64,000 nucleotides of DNA. It comes from Porphyromonas catoniae ATCC 51270 (GTDB taxonomy: Bacteria > Bacteroidota > Bacteroidia > Bacteroidales > Porphyromonadaceae). The stretch lies in assembly GCF_000565015.1 (NCBI RefSeq), contig NZ_JDFF01000012.1, positions 62,001 through 126,000 on the forward strand, written 5' to 3'. Under the pieces are notes generated by a model, which was given only the letters and a program-made list of their open reading frames with translations, was not told the DNA's origin and ran no database searches. The position numbers and the translations under genes are program-made. How positions within the stretch are numbered: the stretch's first letter is position 1; every line of letters begins with the position of its first letter. Positions 1 to 8,123 of the stretch are shown one piece after another.

Positions 1-1
1 T

Positions 2-1384
2 GGGAAGATCCTCCTACAGATCGTATCTGGTGCTGACTCTCGACTTACAGGGAAGGACCAAGAAGGCTCTTGGTCAGAGCCTGTCAAGACAATGAATGAG
101 AGTAGTGTGCTTCAAGCGCAGAACAATCTACTTCGTCGCTGGCGAGAGAGTGGCATCCCTGCTAGTACCTCGTACTCTATGGAGGTGGTCCATAGTCTGA
201 AGGAGACTGCGATCGCTACGGGGCTTGATATAGATAAGTTCTTTGGCAAGATACAAGCAGCTTTTAGGACAGACTTCAGCGAGAGGAAAAGCTATGTACT
301 GGTAAAGCTTTACCAGCGTTTCTATACCCTGAGCTACGAAGATCCCGAAGGCTTCAAGGGAGTCTTCACGGACAATATCCAGAGGAGTGACCTCGCACCT
401 TACACTGGGTCAGGTAACCCAATCTGTTACATCTCCTCTGTATCCTACGGACGTATCTATTACCTTCTTTATGAGAGCTCAGAGAAGTCAGACGTCTTGA
501 TGACCTCTCTGAAGACCTCATTTGCCTCCATTAATATTGATGGAAGCATAAAGAAGAATGAAGTAGTCTCGAATAGCCGTGTCCACCTCATCCAGCGTGG
601 CGGAGATGCTCAGCTGGGTCTTGAGGGGGCGATCAATCCCAATAAGGTAGCAGACTTCATCATTAAAGGTGCTATCCCATCGGAGAAGAATGTTGGAGCT
701 CCCATCTCCTTTACGGTTAAGCATCTCTATGATGCTAGCCTTGTCCGTATGTCTAATACGACATCATACTCATACAGAAAGACGCAGTTCATCCCGAAGT
801 CAAAGTATAATACGGTGACTGTTCTACTTCGAGACATTAGTGTGCATGCTTCGGCTAAAGGTAAATACCAGATATCAAACAATGCACATGTCCGCCTTGT
901 AGATGCGAAGGTAGAGTATGTAGCAAAGACGAAACCAAAGACACGCCCTGCACAGAGAGAGTTCTCTCTTATGCCTGATGGTAAACAGCTACTCTATGGG
1001 TTACGAAGTCTTACCTTCATTAATGTGTACAAGGCTCAGTCTAATGACTGTGGTTTCGCAGAGGATGACCGTAACGACCGTGTCCTCCTTCGAGTAAAGC
1101 TCGCTATCCGTCCAGAGGCCTATCACAATGGCGTCTTGGGTACAGGTCTAGGAGGAAGTAGGACAGGCGAAAGTGAGCAATTTGTTGAGTTTATCCAAGA
1201 GTTGGAGTACGAAACAAAGGAAGGTTGGGAAGCTGTGGCTCCATCATCACCTTACTCGTATAACGCCTTCCAGTCCATATCCAGGTCACTAGATCTAACA
1301 GATCTCCAGCTGAATGTCTCTGTCAACTACTCCGTCTACGTAGATAATACTCGCCTACGTCCTCAAAGCCGTAACAGGAAGTAG
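2..1384 (+). CDS. Cholesterol-dependent cytolysin (thiol-activated cytolysin) family protein, 5' end missing
   Basis: Pore-forming toxin family member, probably secreted or surface-exposed. The frame is open to the window edge, so the start lies upstream; the first internal ATG is at 92, and residue numbers count from it. Family signatures run in the expected order: PASTSYS near 23-29, YISSVSYGR at 113-121, EKSD at 131-134, GGDAQ at 170-174 (the same residues as in perfringolysin O), then APISFTVK and a Tyr/Ser-rich strand near 203-230. These cover the pore-forming domains. The last ~150 residues do not resemble the usual membrane-binding domain: no ECTGLAWEWWR-like Trp-rich undecapeptide and no Trp cluster is present. 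Family assignment is strong. Cytolytic activity, receptor and secretion are not shown. A signal peptide cannot be judged because the N-terminus is outside the window. Confidence 0.82.
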   Translation, partial: GKILLQIVSGADSRLTGKDQEGSWSEPVKTMNESSVLQAQNNLLRRWRESGIPASTSYSMEVVHSLKETAIATGLDIDKFFGKIQAAFRTDFSERKSYVLVKLYQRFYTLSYEDPEGFKGVFTDNIQRSDLAPYTGSGNPICYISSVSYGRIYYLLYESSEKSDVLMTSLKTSFASINIDGSIKKNEVVSNSRVHLIQRGGDAQLGLEGAINPNKVADFIIKGAIPSEKNVGAPISFTVKHLYDASLVRMSNTTSYSYRKTQFIPKSKYNTVTVLLRDISVHASAKGKYQISNNAHVRLVDAKVEYVAKTKPKTRPAQREFSLMPDGKQLLYGLRSLTFINVYKAQSNDCGFAEDDRNDRVLLRVKLAIRPEAYHNGVLGTGLGGSRTGESEQFVEFIQELEYETKEGWEAVAPSSPYSYNAFQSISRSLDLTDLQLNVSVNYSVYVDNTRLRPQSRNRK

Positions 1385-1459
1385 CATTCGTTTTATATGT
1401 AGTCTCTTATCCAAGGTCTTTTAATAGGCCTTGGGTGGGACTGCCTATACTGTACAGCG

Positions 1460-2482
1460 ATGAAAATATATCGAAATATCACCCTCTGTCTCGTAGCTTG
1501 TTTCGTCCTCACCCTCTTGTCGTGCAAAGACAGCCGGAAGGGGGAGGAGCCTACGCCGACCAGGCCACATAAGCAGGAGCAGAAAGGGCAAGGGGCAGGA
1601 GGCGAGCAAGGAGGGAAAGGTAAGGAAGGCAAGAAGGACGTGCATAAAGTCAAGACGCTTATCATCGAATGGGAAGGCCACGAGTTCATAAGTAGCAAGC
1701 GACGTAGGACGATGCACTATAGTGAAGAGGGGCTGCTCACGGAGGACATCACAGAGTACCTTTCGGATGGTGGAGTCTATGAAGAGACTTCCCATATAGT
1801 CAAGGCTTATGATGCTCAGGGTAACCTTATCCAAGTGAGCAATCTTAGTCGAGAAAACTCGGAGGATGGGGCTAGGACATCCTATTATACCTATGACTAC
1901 AAAGCCAATCTAAAGGGGCAACTCACTACAATCAAGCAGTACGACCAAGCAGATGCGCCGATACAAACTATAGAATATACGTGGAGAGCAGGCCGTCTTC
2001 AGCGTATAGAGTCTTTCCCTGCACCTGGCGCCCGATTTGCCAAGGCCTACTATCGTGATTTCTTCTATGAAGGAGAACGTAGGGTGAGGGAGGTGCGGAA
2101 CGGGACATATGAGCGAACTAGACCCTCAACTGTTATAACGAGGGAGTATGATAGTAAAGGACGCCTCATCAAGGAAGCATCGGAGGTCCCCCTAGCACCA
2201 GAGATCTTCGGTGGAGGGGGGTATCGCTGGTTCTACAGCTACACAGATGCAACTTACGAGTATGACCCTCAGGACACCTTCCTTTCGCGCCTCTACTACC
2301 TTCGTCGCAAGAGTAAGGATAGAAATACCATGCAACGAACCGAATCGGAGCATGAAGACTATTATGTAAACCAGAGGTATGATAACCGAGGCAATGTGAC
2401 ACAGCGACTACACGTCCAAGAGACTAAGGGTAGCAAACCTAAAGAGTACCTCGAGAAATTTTCCTATACCTACTACGATTAA
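1460..2482 (+). CDS. Lipoprotein with YD-like repeat motifs
   Basis: Predicted outer-envelope lipoprotein of 340 aa. The N-terminus has a hydrophobic signal ending in the lipobox LLSC (Cys22), followed by a charged, Gly/Lys/Glu-rich low-complexity linker to about residue 60. The rest is Tyr-rich and carries several motifs of the type YDxxGxLxx (YDAQGNLIQ, YDSKGRLIK, YDNRGNVTQ), which resemble RHS/YD repeats and usually form beta-strand sheets. No catalytic motif is recognised. It lies 75 bp behind the cytolysin-family gene with no evident terminator between, so co-transcription is possible, and a partner or self-protection role for the toxin is conceivable but unsupported. A hairpin terminator follows at 2553-2580. 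Confidence 0.75.
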   Translation: MKIYRNITLCLVACFVLTLLSCKDSRKGEEPTPTRPHKQEQKGQGAGGEQGGKGKEGKKDVHKVKTLIIEWEGHEFISSKRRRTMHYSEEGLLTEDITEYLSDGGVYEETSHIVKAYDAQGNLIQVSNLSRENSEDGARTSYYTYDYKANLKGQLTTIKQYDQADAPIQTIEYTWRAGRLQRIESFPAPGARFAKAYYRDFFYEGERRVREVRNGTYERTRPSTVITREYDSKGRLIKEASEVPLAPEIFGGGGYRWFYSYTDATYEYDPQDTFLSRLYYLRRKSKDRNTMQRTESEHEDYYVNQRYDNRGNVTQRLHVQETKGSKPKEYLEKFSYTYYD

Positions 2483-2552
2483 GTCTTACTCTATTTTGTA
2501 TACACCTTTTTTTCTCGCATAGCTCCTGTATTTTCCCCTTCTTTGGAGGGCT

Positions 2553-2580
2553 ATCTCCCCGTTTAGGGGAGCTTTTTATT
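2553..2580 (+). terminator. Rho-independent terminator after the YD-repeat lipoprotein
   Basis: Stem CTCCCC/GGGGAG (2555-2560 with 2566-2571) around a 5-nt loop is followed by CTTTTTATT. It lies about 70 bp after the stop of the lipoprotein gene. Confidence 0.65.
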
Positions 2581-2626
2581 GATGTAGCCCAGTGTGTGCA
2601 GGACTGTTTGGTGATGAGTTCTCAGC

Positions 2627-2734
2627 AAGTTACCATAACTCGTTTCAGGGAGTTATGGTAACTCGTCTGAGCGAGTTGTGGTAAGTCGCTCCAACGACTT
2701 ATGGTAACTCGTTGCAACGACTTATGGTAACTCA
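2627..2734. repeat. Family 1 palindrome array A (five 16-bp cores, 23-bp period)
   Basis: Five cores begin at 2627, 2650, 2673, 2696 and 2719, each 16 bp and separated by exactly 7 bp. The core consensus is GASTTAYSRTAASTCG, a near-perfect dyad (GAGTTA-TGG-TAACTC or its complement). The spacers differ: TTTCAGG, TCTGAGC, CTCCAAC, TTGCAAC. The array sits between a terminator and the -7 box of the next gene and is not inside an open frame of credible length. Four other copies occur in the window (18355, 46333, 50836, 63904). Confidence 0.93.
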
Positions 2735-2974
2735 TGGATATTCTATTTTTGTGATTTCTATCTTGTTGTATGTCAGTCTTCTCTGTTTCCTCAGTTTAGT
2801 GCTCAAATTCCTCTTGGGTATGTGTTGTTTTTGAAGTGAGAAGGGTGAAGTATATTAGACTGGGGAAGGTAGATGGGAATGTAATAAAAAGTTTAGATGG
2901 CGTATAGCCCCGATATGCCGATGTATTCACAGAAGATTTTAGGTAGGAGGGGGCTTCATAATGGGAAGAATTTG

Positions 2975-2982
2975 TACCTTTG
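2975..2982 (+). promoter_or_regulatory. Candidate Bacteroidetes -7 box (TACCTTTG)
   Basis: TACCTTTG matches the Bacteroidetes -7 consensus TAnnTTTG and lies 70 bp before the DUF3575 gene. No TTTG -33 box is seen at 19-21 bp spacing, so only the -7 half is supported. Confidence 0.4.
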
Positions 2983-3052
2983 TCCGCCTAGTCACACTCT
3001 GGCTTGTGAAAGCGGGGTGTTGGTTTATGAATAATTTAAAACCCCATATTCG

Positions 3053-3679
3053 ATGACAAGACGTCTATTTCTGTGTGCTATTGTGGCCTTGCTGTGCGGT
3101 ATTTCCTCTAGTTGGGCTCAGAGCTTTAGCATCAGTACTAATATTCCCTCTTTGCTGACTGGGAATATCAATGTCGAGCCTTCTATCGGGCTTGGATCAC
3201 GAGTATCGCTACAGCTCTCCCTGCAGGTAAAGCCCTTTAAGTTCGGCATCCCTTTGCCCACAGGACTAATCCATACAGCTTATCACAACGCTAAGCTGGA
3301 CTCTAAGGATCGCTTCGACTGGAGTACTGTGGAGCATACCGAGAACGCAACCTTCACGCCAAGCCTGCGTTACTGGGCGAAAGGGACGTACAATCGTGGG
3401 CTGTTCTTTGGTCTACATGGGGTTGTCTCCATATATAAGTATGGATTGGATAAGTTTGATCGTAACTATTCTAAGGGCTTCCTCTATGGAGGTGGACTCT
3501 CTGCTGGATATTCGCACGAACTCTCCACGCACTGGAACATTGAGGCTGAGCTAGGAGCTTCGGTCGTCTATACACAGTATGATCTGCTGAATGCCCGTGA
3601 TGTAGTCCTACGCAAGGATATGACACGTACGCTCATCCTCCCTACACGCGTCTCGCTTAGCTTGGTTTACGTGCTCTAA
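3053..3679 (+). CDS. DUF3575-type outer-membrane beta-barrel protein
   Basis: 208-aa exported protein with a signal peptide ending near SSWAQ (residues 1-23). The mature part alternates polar and hydrophobic residues as in a small beta-barrel (SFSISTNIPSLLTGNINVEP, then strands such as YWAKGTYNRGLFFGLHG) and ends in the hydrophobic strand SLSLVYVL. Length and pattern fit the DUF3575 family of Bacteroidetes, whose genes often stand beside fimbria-related or lipoprotein genes. The next gene begins 17 bp downstream, which makes a two-gene operon likely. Function is unknown; an outer-membrane anchor or assembly role is an inference from context. Confidence 0.72.
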   Translation: MTRRLFLCAIVALLCGISSSWAQSFSISTNIPSLLTGNINVEPSIGLGSRVSLQLSLQVKPFKFGIPLPTGLIHTAYHNAKLDSKDRFDWSTVEHTENATFTPSLRYWAKGTYNRGLFFGLHGVVSIYKYGLDKFDRNYSKGFLYGGGLSAGYSHELSTHWNIEAELGASVVYTQYDLLNARDVVLRKDMTRTLILPTRVSLSLVYVL

Positions 3680-3696
3680 CCCTCCTTTCCTATAAG

Positions 3697-5373
3697 ATGA
3701 AACCAACTCAAATGATACAGCGCGCAGCTTGTCTGCTAGCAGTGGTTATGCTTGCTTCGTGTGGTGAGCCAATGACCAAGAAACTTTTCTTCCAGTCTCA
3801 ACGCCCACAGGTCCTACTCCCGACAGAGAAGGAGGAGCAGGCGGGTCGTATGGGACAGCTCTCTGAGATCGTTACCTACCAGCAGAAGGTCGATACGTTG
3901 AAGCGTACTAATAAGGCTTTAGATAGCGTCCAGAAGGGGGATGACGGCATCAAGACCTTCTCGATCAAGGAAGTCACCATCACGGCTGAACGCCCTCGTG
4001 TGAAGATCTCTACGCTACGTAAGGGGAAGGTGAACCTAACCTTCCTGATTAAGATTCCTCGTGGTTTTATGGATGATCGCTATCAGATGGTTCTTTCTCC
4101 GACTGTGATGAGCGGTGATACATCGTTTGTCCTGCCTCCCGTTGTGCTCAAGGGGAAGGAGTTTGCTAAGGTGCAGGCGAAGGAGCTGAAAGCCTTTGGG
4201 ATGTTTAAGGAGAGCCTTGTAGACTCAGCAAAGTACGATAGCGTATTCTTTGACCAGAAGCGTTTCCAAACGGTGATGCAACGCTTCCAAGGTGACTATT
4301 ACTACGCCTATAAGTCTCAGCTAAACCGCCTATTGGGCTACGAGAACTGGCGACGTAAGATGGAGACTCGCTACTTCCAATACAATGTGGAGGTCAAGGG
4401 TAACTACGATGCGGCCTACCATAATAGGGCACTTAACATGCTCCGTAATACCTATCGTGAAGACCTAGCTGGGAAGGATAGTGTAGGCCTACGCCATCGC
4501 TTCGACTCTGTCTACACGCCTGAGCGTGAAGCGAAGTACTTGGCTCGCAAGGAGCGTCAGATAACAGTGCGTAACGTCCCTCGGATATATCGTAATATTT
4601 ACCTACGTGGGCTGACGATTGACTCGCTAGAGAATAAGTCGCTCACAGAGCGTGACTCTCTGGAGCTCTCTCGACACACCTATGACTTCCGAGCCATCGC
4701 ACGCAATGAGAACAAGAAGCAAAACCAAGACGCCTATCGTCGCCACATGGTGAGCTTCCCTCTCATTGACAGTGCTCACCTAGAGCAGACCATCAATCCT
4801 AACCAAGAGTTTGTCTATCTCTACAGCAGGGATATTGATGTGACGCCACAGATCCAGAAGAAGATCCGTGTCGCCGTAGGTGCACGTGTCACTGCAATGG
4901 ATAAGAGCACGTGGTCACAGAGAGGCTTGGATACGCTGAGCTTTGTTATATCAGGGATCAACGACCTCGTTGATGCATCGCTCATCGAGCGTTGGAGTGA
5001 CAAGGTAGAGTCCGCTGAGGAATATAAGCAGGGGCTTGAGCGTATGGCAGCACGAGACTACCACGGTGCACTGGAGATCTTCCGTAAGTACCCTGACTAC
5101 AACGCTGCAGTAGCTTTCGCAGGGCTTGGGGATGATGAGCGTGCGCTCGTTGTTTTGAACCAGCTGAATCCAACGGGTAAGGTGGAGTACCTCAAGGCCC
5201 TATGTTACGCCCGACAGAAGAAGAATGATGAGGCTCGAGAAGCACTGAAGAGAGCTGTCAAGCAAGAGAGCTTCCTAGCCTTCAAGGCGGAGTCTGAAGC
5301 AGTGTTTGCTGAGATCCTTGAGGACAAGGCCTTCCATCAGCAGCTCCTCGAGGACAATGAAGAGCTAGAGTAA
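3697..5373 (+). CDS. Large lipoprotein paired with the DUF3575 barrel, TPR-like C-terminus
   Basis: 558-aa predicted lipoprotein: signal peptide with lipobox LASC (Cys22). The N-terminal half holds a beta-rich region (residues ~85-155) including FSIKEVTITAERPRVKIS, followed by a Tyr/Arg-rich central segment. Residues ~390-440 form a second beta region (RVAVGARVTAMD, LDTLSFVISGINDLVD). The C-terminal ~120 residues look helical and TPR-like (YHGALEIFRKYPDYNAAVAF, DEAREALKRAVKQ). The pairing with the upstream DUF3575 gene, 17 bp away, recurs in Bacteroidetes as far as I recall, and a DUF3868-like role is possible. I do not assign a biochemical function. A strong terminator follows. Confidence 0.7.
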   Translation: MKPTQMIQRAACLLAVVMLASCGEPMTKKLFFQSQRPQVLLPTEKEEQAGRMGQLSEIVTYQQKVDTLKRTNKALDSVQKGDDGIKTFSIKEVTITAERPRVKISTLRKGKVNLTFLIKIPRGFMDDRYQMVLSPTVMSGDTSFVLPPVVLKGKEFAKVQAKELKAFGMFKESLVDSAKYDSVFFDQKRFQTVMQRFQGDYYYAYKSQLNRLLGYENWRRKMETRYFQYNVEVKGNYDAAYHNRALNMLRNTYREDLAGKDSVGLRHRFDSVYTPEREAKYLARKERQITVRNVPRIYRNIYLRGLTIDSLENKSLTERDSLELSRHTYDFRAIARNENKKQNQDAYRRHMVSFPLIDSAHLEQTINPNQEFVYLYSRDIDVTPQIQKKIRVAVGARVTAMDKSTWSQRGLDTLSFVISGINDLVDASLIERWSDKVESAEEYKQGLERMAARDYHGALEIFRKYPDYNAAVAFAGLGDDERALVVLNQLNPTGKVEYLKALCYARQKKNDEAREALKRAVKQESFLAFKAESEAVFAEILEDKAFHQQLLEDNEELE

Positions 5374-5397
5374 TCGCCCCTATTCTAAATAAGCAAC

Positions 5398-5437
5398 AAA
5401 CAGCCCCCACCGGCAGATGCTGGTGGGGGCTGTTTTA
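5398..5437 (+). terminator. Terminator between convergent genes
   Basis: CAGCCCCCACC (5401-5411) pairs with GGTGGGGGCTG (5422-5432), followed by TTTTACTT. The A-rich 5' flank could let it serve the convergent minus-strand gene as well. Confidence 0.85.
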
Positions 5438-5585
5438 CTTCGTCTGGCTAGAGAGCCTAGGGTATCCTAGCAAACTCACTGAGACCCTGTGGGTAGATCC
5501 TGTTAGGTTATCTTGACTGGGCTTACAGGGAGGGTGTTTGTGGTGTTATTGAGCTTCCTAGGTTGTCCAGAGTAGGTTGCGGCCT

Positions 5586-6530
5586 CTAGCCTCTACGTCG
5601 AATGGTCTCAATCATATCGGCCGTCATGGAGGGGAGGTCATACTTGGGTTGCCAGCCCCATTCGGCACGTGCGCAGCTATCATCGAGGGAGTTGGGCCAA
5701 GAATCCGCGATGCCTTGGCGTAGCGGATCGAGTTCGTATTCCATCGTGAAGCTAGGGATGACGGCACGGATTGAGTTAGCGATCTCCTCGGGATCAAAGC
5801 TCATAGCAGTGACGTTAAACGAATTGCGGTGTATGAGCTTCGTGGGGTCTGCTTCCATCAGTTCGATACAAGCACGCAGGGCATCAGGCATGTACATCAT
5901 GTCCATGTAGGTACCAGGCTTTAGAGGGCAATGGAAATGCCCTTCGCGCACAGCTGCGTAATAGATATCTACGGCATAGTCTGTCGTCCCTCCTCCTGGA
6001 GGTGCTACGTTTGAAATCAGTCCGGGGAAACGTACGGAGCGTGTATCCACCCCAAATCGCTTGTGATAGTAGTCACTGAGTAGCTCTCCAGAGACTTTGG
6101 TCACACCATACATAGTCTTGGGGCGCTGGATGGTATCCTGTGGGGTCTTATCGTGTGGTGTCTCTGGTCCAAAGGAGCCGATGGAGCTAGGGGTAAAGAC
6201 AGCACAGCCCTCTTCTCTTGCCACCTCAAGCACGTTGAATAGCCCCCCGAGTCCAATCTTCCATGCTAGCTGAGGCTTTGCTTCTGCTACGGCGCTAAGC
6301 AAGGCTGCGAGGTTGAAGATGGTATCGACCTTATGACGGCGTACTACCTCGGCTATTTGGTCGGGGTTCGTAATGTCTACAATCTCCGATGGACCACTCT
6401 CCAGTAGCTCGCCCTTAGGTGGGGCAGCAGGGATATAGCCAGCGATGACGGTAGGATAGATCTTACGGAGTGTCAGTGCCAGCTCTGTGCCGATCTGACC
6501 CGTAGACCCAATGATGAGAATGTTTTTCAT
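5586..6530 (-). CDS. L-threonine 3-dehydrogenase, SDR (GalE-like) type
   Basis: NAD-dependent oxidation of L-threonine to 2-amino-3-ketobutyrate in the cytoplasm. The 314-aa protein has the Rossmann motif GSTGQIG (8-14) and the SDR catalytic pair Y141xxxK145 in YGVTK. The blocks GTTDYAVDIYYAA, YMDMMYMPDA and NSFNVTAMSFDPEEI are characteristic of the short epimerase-like threonine dehydrogenases common in Bacteroidetes, rather than the zinc-dependent type. The usual partner, 2-amino-3-ketobutyrate CoA ligase, is not adjacent; the alpha-oxoamine synthase at 9184-10383 fits serine palmitoyltransferase better. A -7-like TACATTTG lies upstream on the minus strand at 6624-6631. Confidence 0.87.
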   Translation of the reverse strand: MKNILIIGSTGQIGTELALTLRKIYPTVIAGYIPAAPPKGELLESGPSEIVDITNPDQIAEVVRRHKVDTIFNLAALLSAVAEAKPQLAWKIGLGGLFNVLEVAREEGCAVFTPSSIGSFGPETPHDKTPQDTIQRPKTMYGVTKVSGELLSDYYHKRFGVDTRSVRFPGLISNVAPPGGGTTDYAVDIYYAAVREGHFHCPLKPGTYMDMMYMPDALRACIELMEADPTKLIHRNSFNVTAMSFDPEEIANSIRAVIPSFTMEYELDPLRQGIADSWPNSLDDSCARAEWGWQPKYDLPSMTADMIETIRRRG

Positions 6531-6623
6531 ACTCTCGTCAGTTTAATGTTACTTGTGTGAAAGCTATGTACTATGGATGTATGTGCCATGAGGGTAAGAC
6601 GTACAAATGTCTTATCGACGAGG

Positions 6624-6631
6624 CAAATGTA
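6624..6631 (-). promoter_or_regulatory. Candidate -7 box for threonine dehydrogenase
   Basis: TACATTTG on the minus strand fits TAnnTTTG, about 95 bp before the start codon. No -33 TTTG at standard spacing. Confidence 0.3.
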
Positions 6632-6654
6632 CGTATTCTCATTTGAACTTACTG

Positions 6655-6662
6655 TATATTTG
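6655..6662 (+). promoter_or_regulatory. Candidate -7 box for the GH109-like gene
   Basis: TATATTTG fits TAnnTTTG and ends 26 bp before the GTG start at 6689, giving a short leader. The -33 box is not evident. Confidence 0.4.
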
Positions 6663-6688
6663 TACAAAATACTCATATACAGATCGAA

Positions 6689-7855
6689 GTGAACGAACGA
6701 AGCACTCCCTCTTCCTCCCATTCATCTCTTCCTATCCTTAGGGTTGCACTCATTGGCCTCGGCAGTCGTGGGCTACGTACGCTCCAGCGTTACCGCCATT
6801 TAGATGGGGTGAGTGTGGTCGCAGTCGCTGATAAAGAACCCAAGCAAATCGCCGAAGCACAAGCCCTCCTCCATGCCCAAGGCATGCCTGCTCCGCTCTG
6901 CAGTAGTACGGAGGTGCAGGATATCTTCCAGCGAGGGGATGTGGATTTGGTGCTTGTGTGTACGGACTGGTTTAGCCATGCTCATTTGGCAGTAGAGGCT
7001 ATGGAGGCAGGGAAGCATGTCGCAGTAGAGGTCCCAGCTGCTGTCACGCTAGAGGAGTGCTGGCAGATCGTTGAGGTCTCTCGGCGTACTGGGCGGTGCT
7101 TCTTCCTCCTAGAGAATTGTTGTTTTGACCCCTTCCATCTGCATACGCTTGAGCTAGTAGGCTCAGGGCATTTGGGTGAAATCAAGCACAGTGAAGGTGC
7201 CTATCTCCATGACCTACATACGTGGGAGCGTGAGCATGCCTCTGAGGTCCCACTCTATAGATGGATGGATGAGGGGCACCCATTTACTTCGGGGAATGCC
7301 TATCCTACGCATGGCATTGGCCCCATGTCTCAGCTCTTAGGCATCCATCGGGGGGATCGCTTCACGGAGCTCTATGCCACCTCTGCGCTCCCCGAGCAAC
7401 CCCTCTCGAGACGTCTTAGCACGATCCTCCTGCGCACGGCACGGGGGCGTACGGCTCTACTCCAACTAGACCTCTCGACGCCACGCCCTTACTCACGTCT
7501 GCAGTCAGTCATGGGGACGGAGGGCTACCTATGCAAATATCCCTCGCCCCACCTCCAGCTTAGCTCTCTCCCTGAAGCTCTTAGAGGGGATGCTGTGGCA
7601 GACTTCCTTGCTCGATCAGCTCCCTCCCCGATGGATCGCTGGATCAAAGAAGGGCAGGCAAAGGGAGTTGAGAATGTAATGAACTACGTGATGGATGCAC
7701 ACCTCATTGATTGCCTCAAGCGAGGCATCCCACCTGCCATCTCCGTAGAGGATGCCGCGCTGTGGTCTTCGATCATTGAGCTGAGTGCTTGGTCGGAGGA
7801 GACAAATCGCCCCGTACCCATCCCTGACTTTACCCAAGACCGTCCAGCAAGATAA
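6689..7855 (+). CDS. GH109-like NAD-dependent glycosidase (Gfo/Idh/MocA fold)
   Basis: Probable alpha-N-acetylgalactosaminidase-type glycosidase that uses tightly bound NAD and a redox mechanism. The 388-aa protein has a Rossmann motif GLGSRG (23-28), the GH109-typical EVPAAVTLEECW block, FLLENCCF, GAYLHDLH and GNAYPTHGIGPMSQLLGIHRG, all in family order. The start is GTG at 6689, preceded by a -7-like box. Unlike many GH109 enzymes it has no Tat or Sec signal, so it would act in the cytoplasm. It is shorter and more divergent than typical members, so substrate is uncertain; a plain Gfo/Idh/MocA oxidoreductase is the alternative. It is flanked by divergent and convergent genes and seems to be a single transcription unit. 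Confidence 0.72.
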   Translation: MNERSTPSSSHSSLPILRVALIGLGSRGLRTLQRYRHLDGVSVVAVADKEPKQIAEAQALLHAQGMPAPLCSSTEVQDIFQRGDVDLVLVCTDWFSHAHLAVEAMEAGKHVAVEVPAAVTLEECWQIVEVSRRTGRCFFLLENCCFDPFHLHTLELVGSGHLGEIKHSEGAYLHDLHTWEREHASEVPLYRWMDEGHPFTSGNAYPTHGIGPMSQLLGIHRGDRFTELYATSALPEQPLSRRLSTILLRTARGRTALLQLDLSTPRPYSRLQSVMGTEGYLCKYPSPHLQLSSLPEALRGDAVADFLARSAPSPMDRWIKEGQAKGVENVMNYVMDAHLIDCLKRGIPPAISVEDAALWSSIIELSAWSEETNRPVPIPDFTQDRPAR

Positions 7856-7897
7856 GCATAAAAGGATACCTCCGCTTGTCTTATAACTTCCCAAAAG

Positions 7898-7988
7898 AAA
7901 TGCATGCATGGGTTTGAATCGGAACCCATGCATGCATTTTCTTTGAGACCCATGCAAGCATTTCGCCAGAAGCCCACGAGAGGGTTTC
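7898..7988. repeat. Family 2 palindrome array, copy 1 (four cores, ~24-bp period)
   Basis: Cores at 7898 (AAATGCATGCATGGGTT), 7923 (AACCCATGCATGCATTT), 7948 (ACCCATGCAAGCATTT) and 7972 (a degenerate GCCCACGAGAGGGTTT). They alternate orientation and centre on TGCATGCA. Non-conserved spacers of 7-8 bp separate them. The array lies between the GH109-like stop and its terminator. A second copy is at 60131-60219. Confidence 0.82.
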
Positions 7989-8036
7989 ATTGCTCCTCTA
8001 GAGACCGCCAAGGGGAAGACCTTCATGAGGAAAAAG

Positions 8037-8085
8037 AACCCTCCCCTAGAGACCTGTCAGAGCGAGTCTCTAAGGGAGGGCTTTC
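8037..8085 (+). terminator. Terminator after the GH109-like gene
   Basis: CCCTCCCCTAGAGAC pairs with GTCTCTAAGGGAGGG (about 8039-8053 with 8066-8080), followed by CTTTCCTT. It lies between convergent genes. Confidence 0.7.
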
Positions 8086-8123
8086 CTTATCCTTGTTTTG
8101 CTCCTAGAGCGGGCTTGCTTGCC

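Noticed and set aside
2627-2734. CRISPR array reading of the 16-bp repeat / 7-bp spacer arrays
   Set aside because: Spacers of 7 bp are far too short for CRISPR, cores are inverted and variable within an array, and no cas gene is in the window.
7616-8107. Open frames running through the family 2 array as a small gene
   Set aside because: They are created by the ATGCATGC-type repeat and by the opposite strand of the GH109-like gene; sequence is repetitive and not protein-like.
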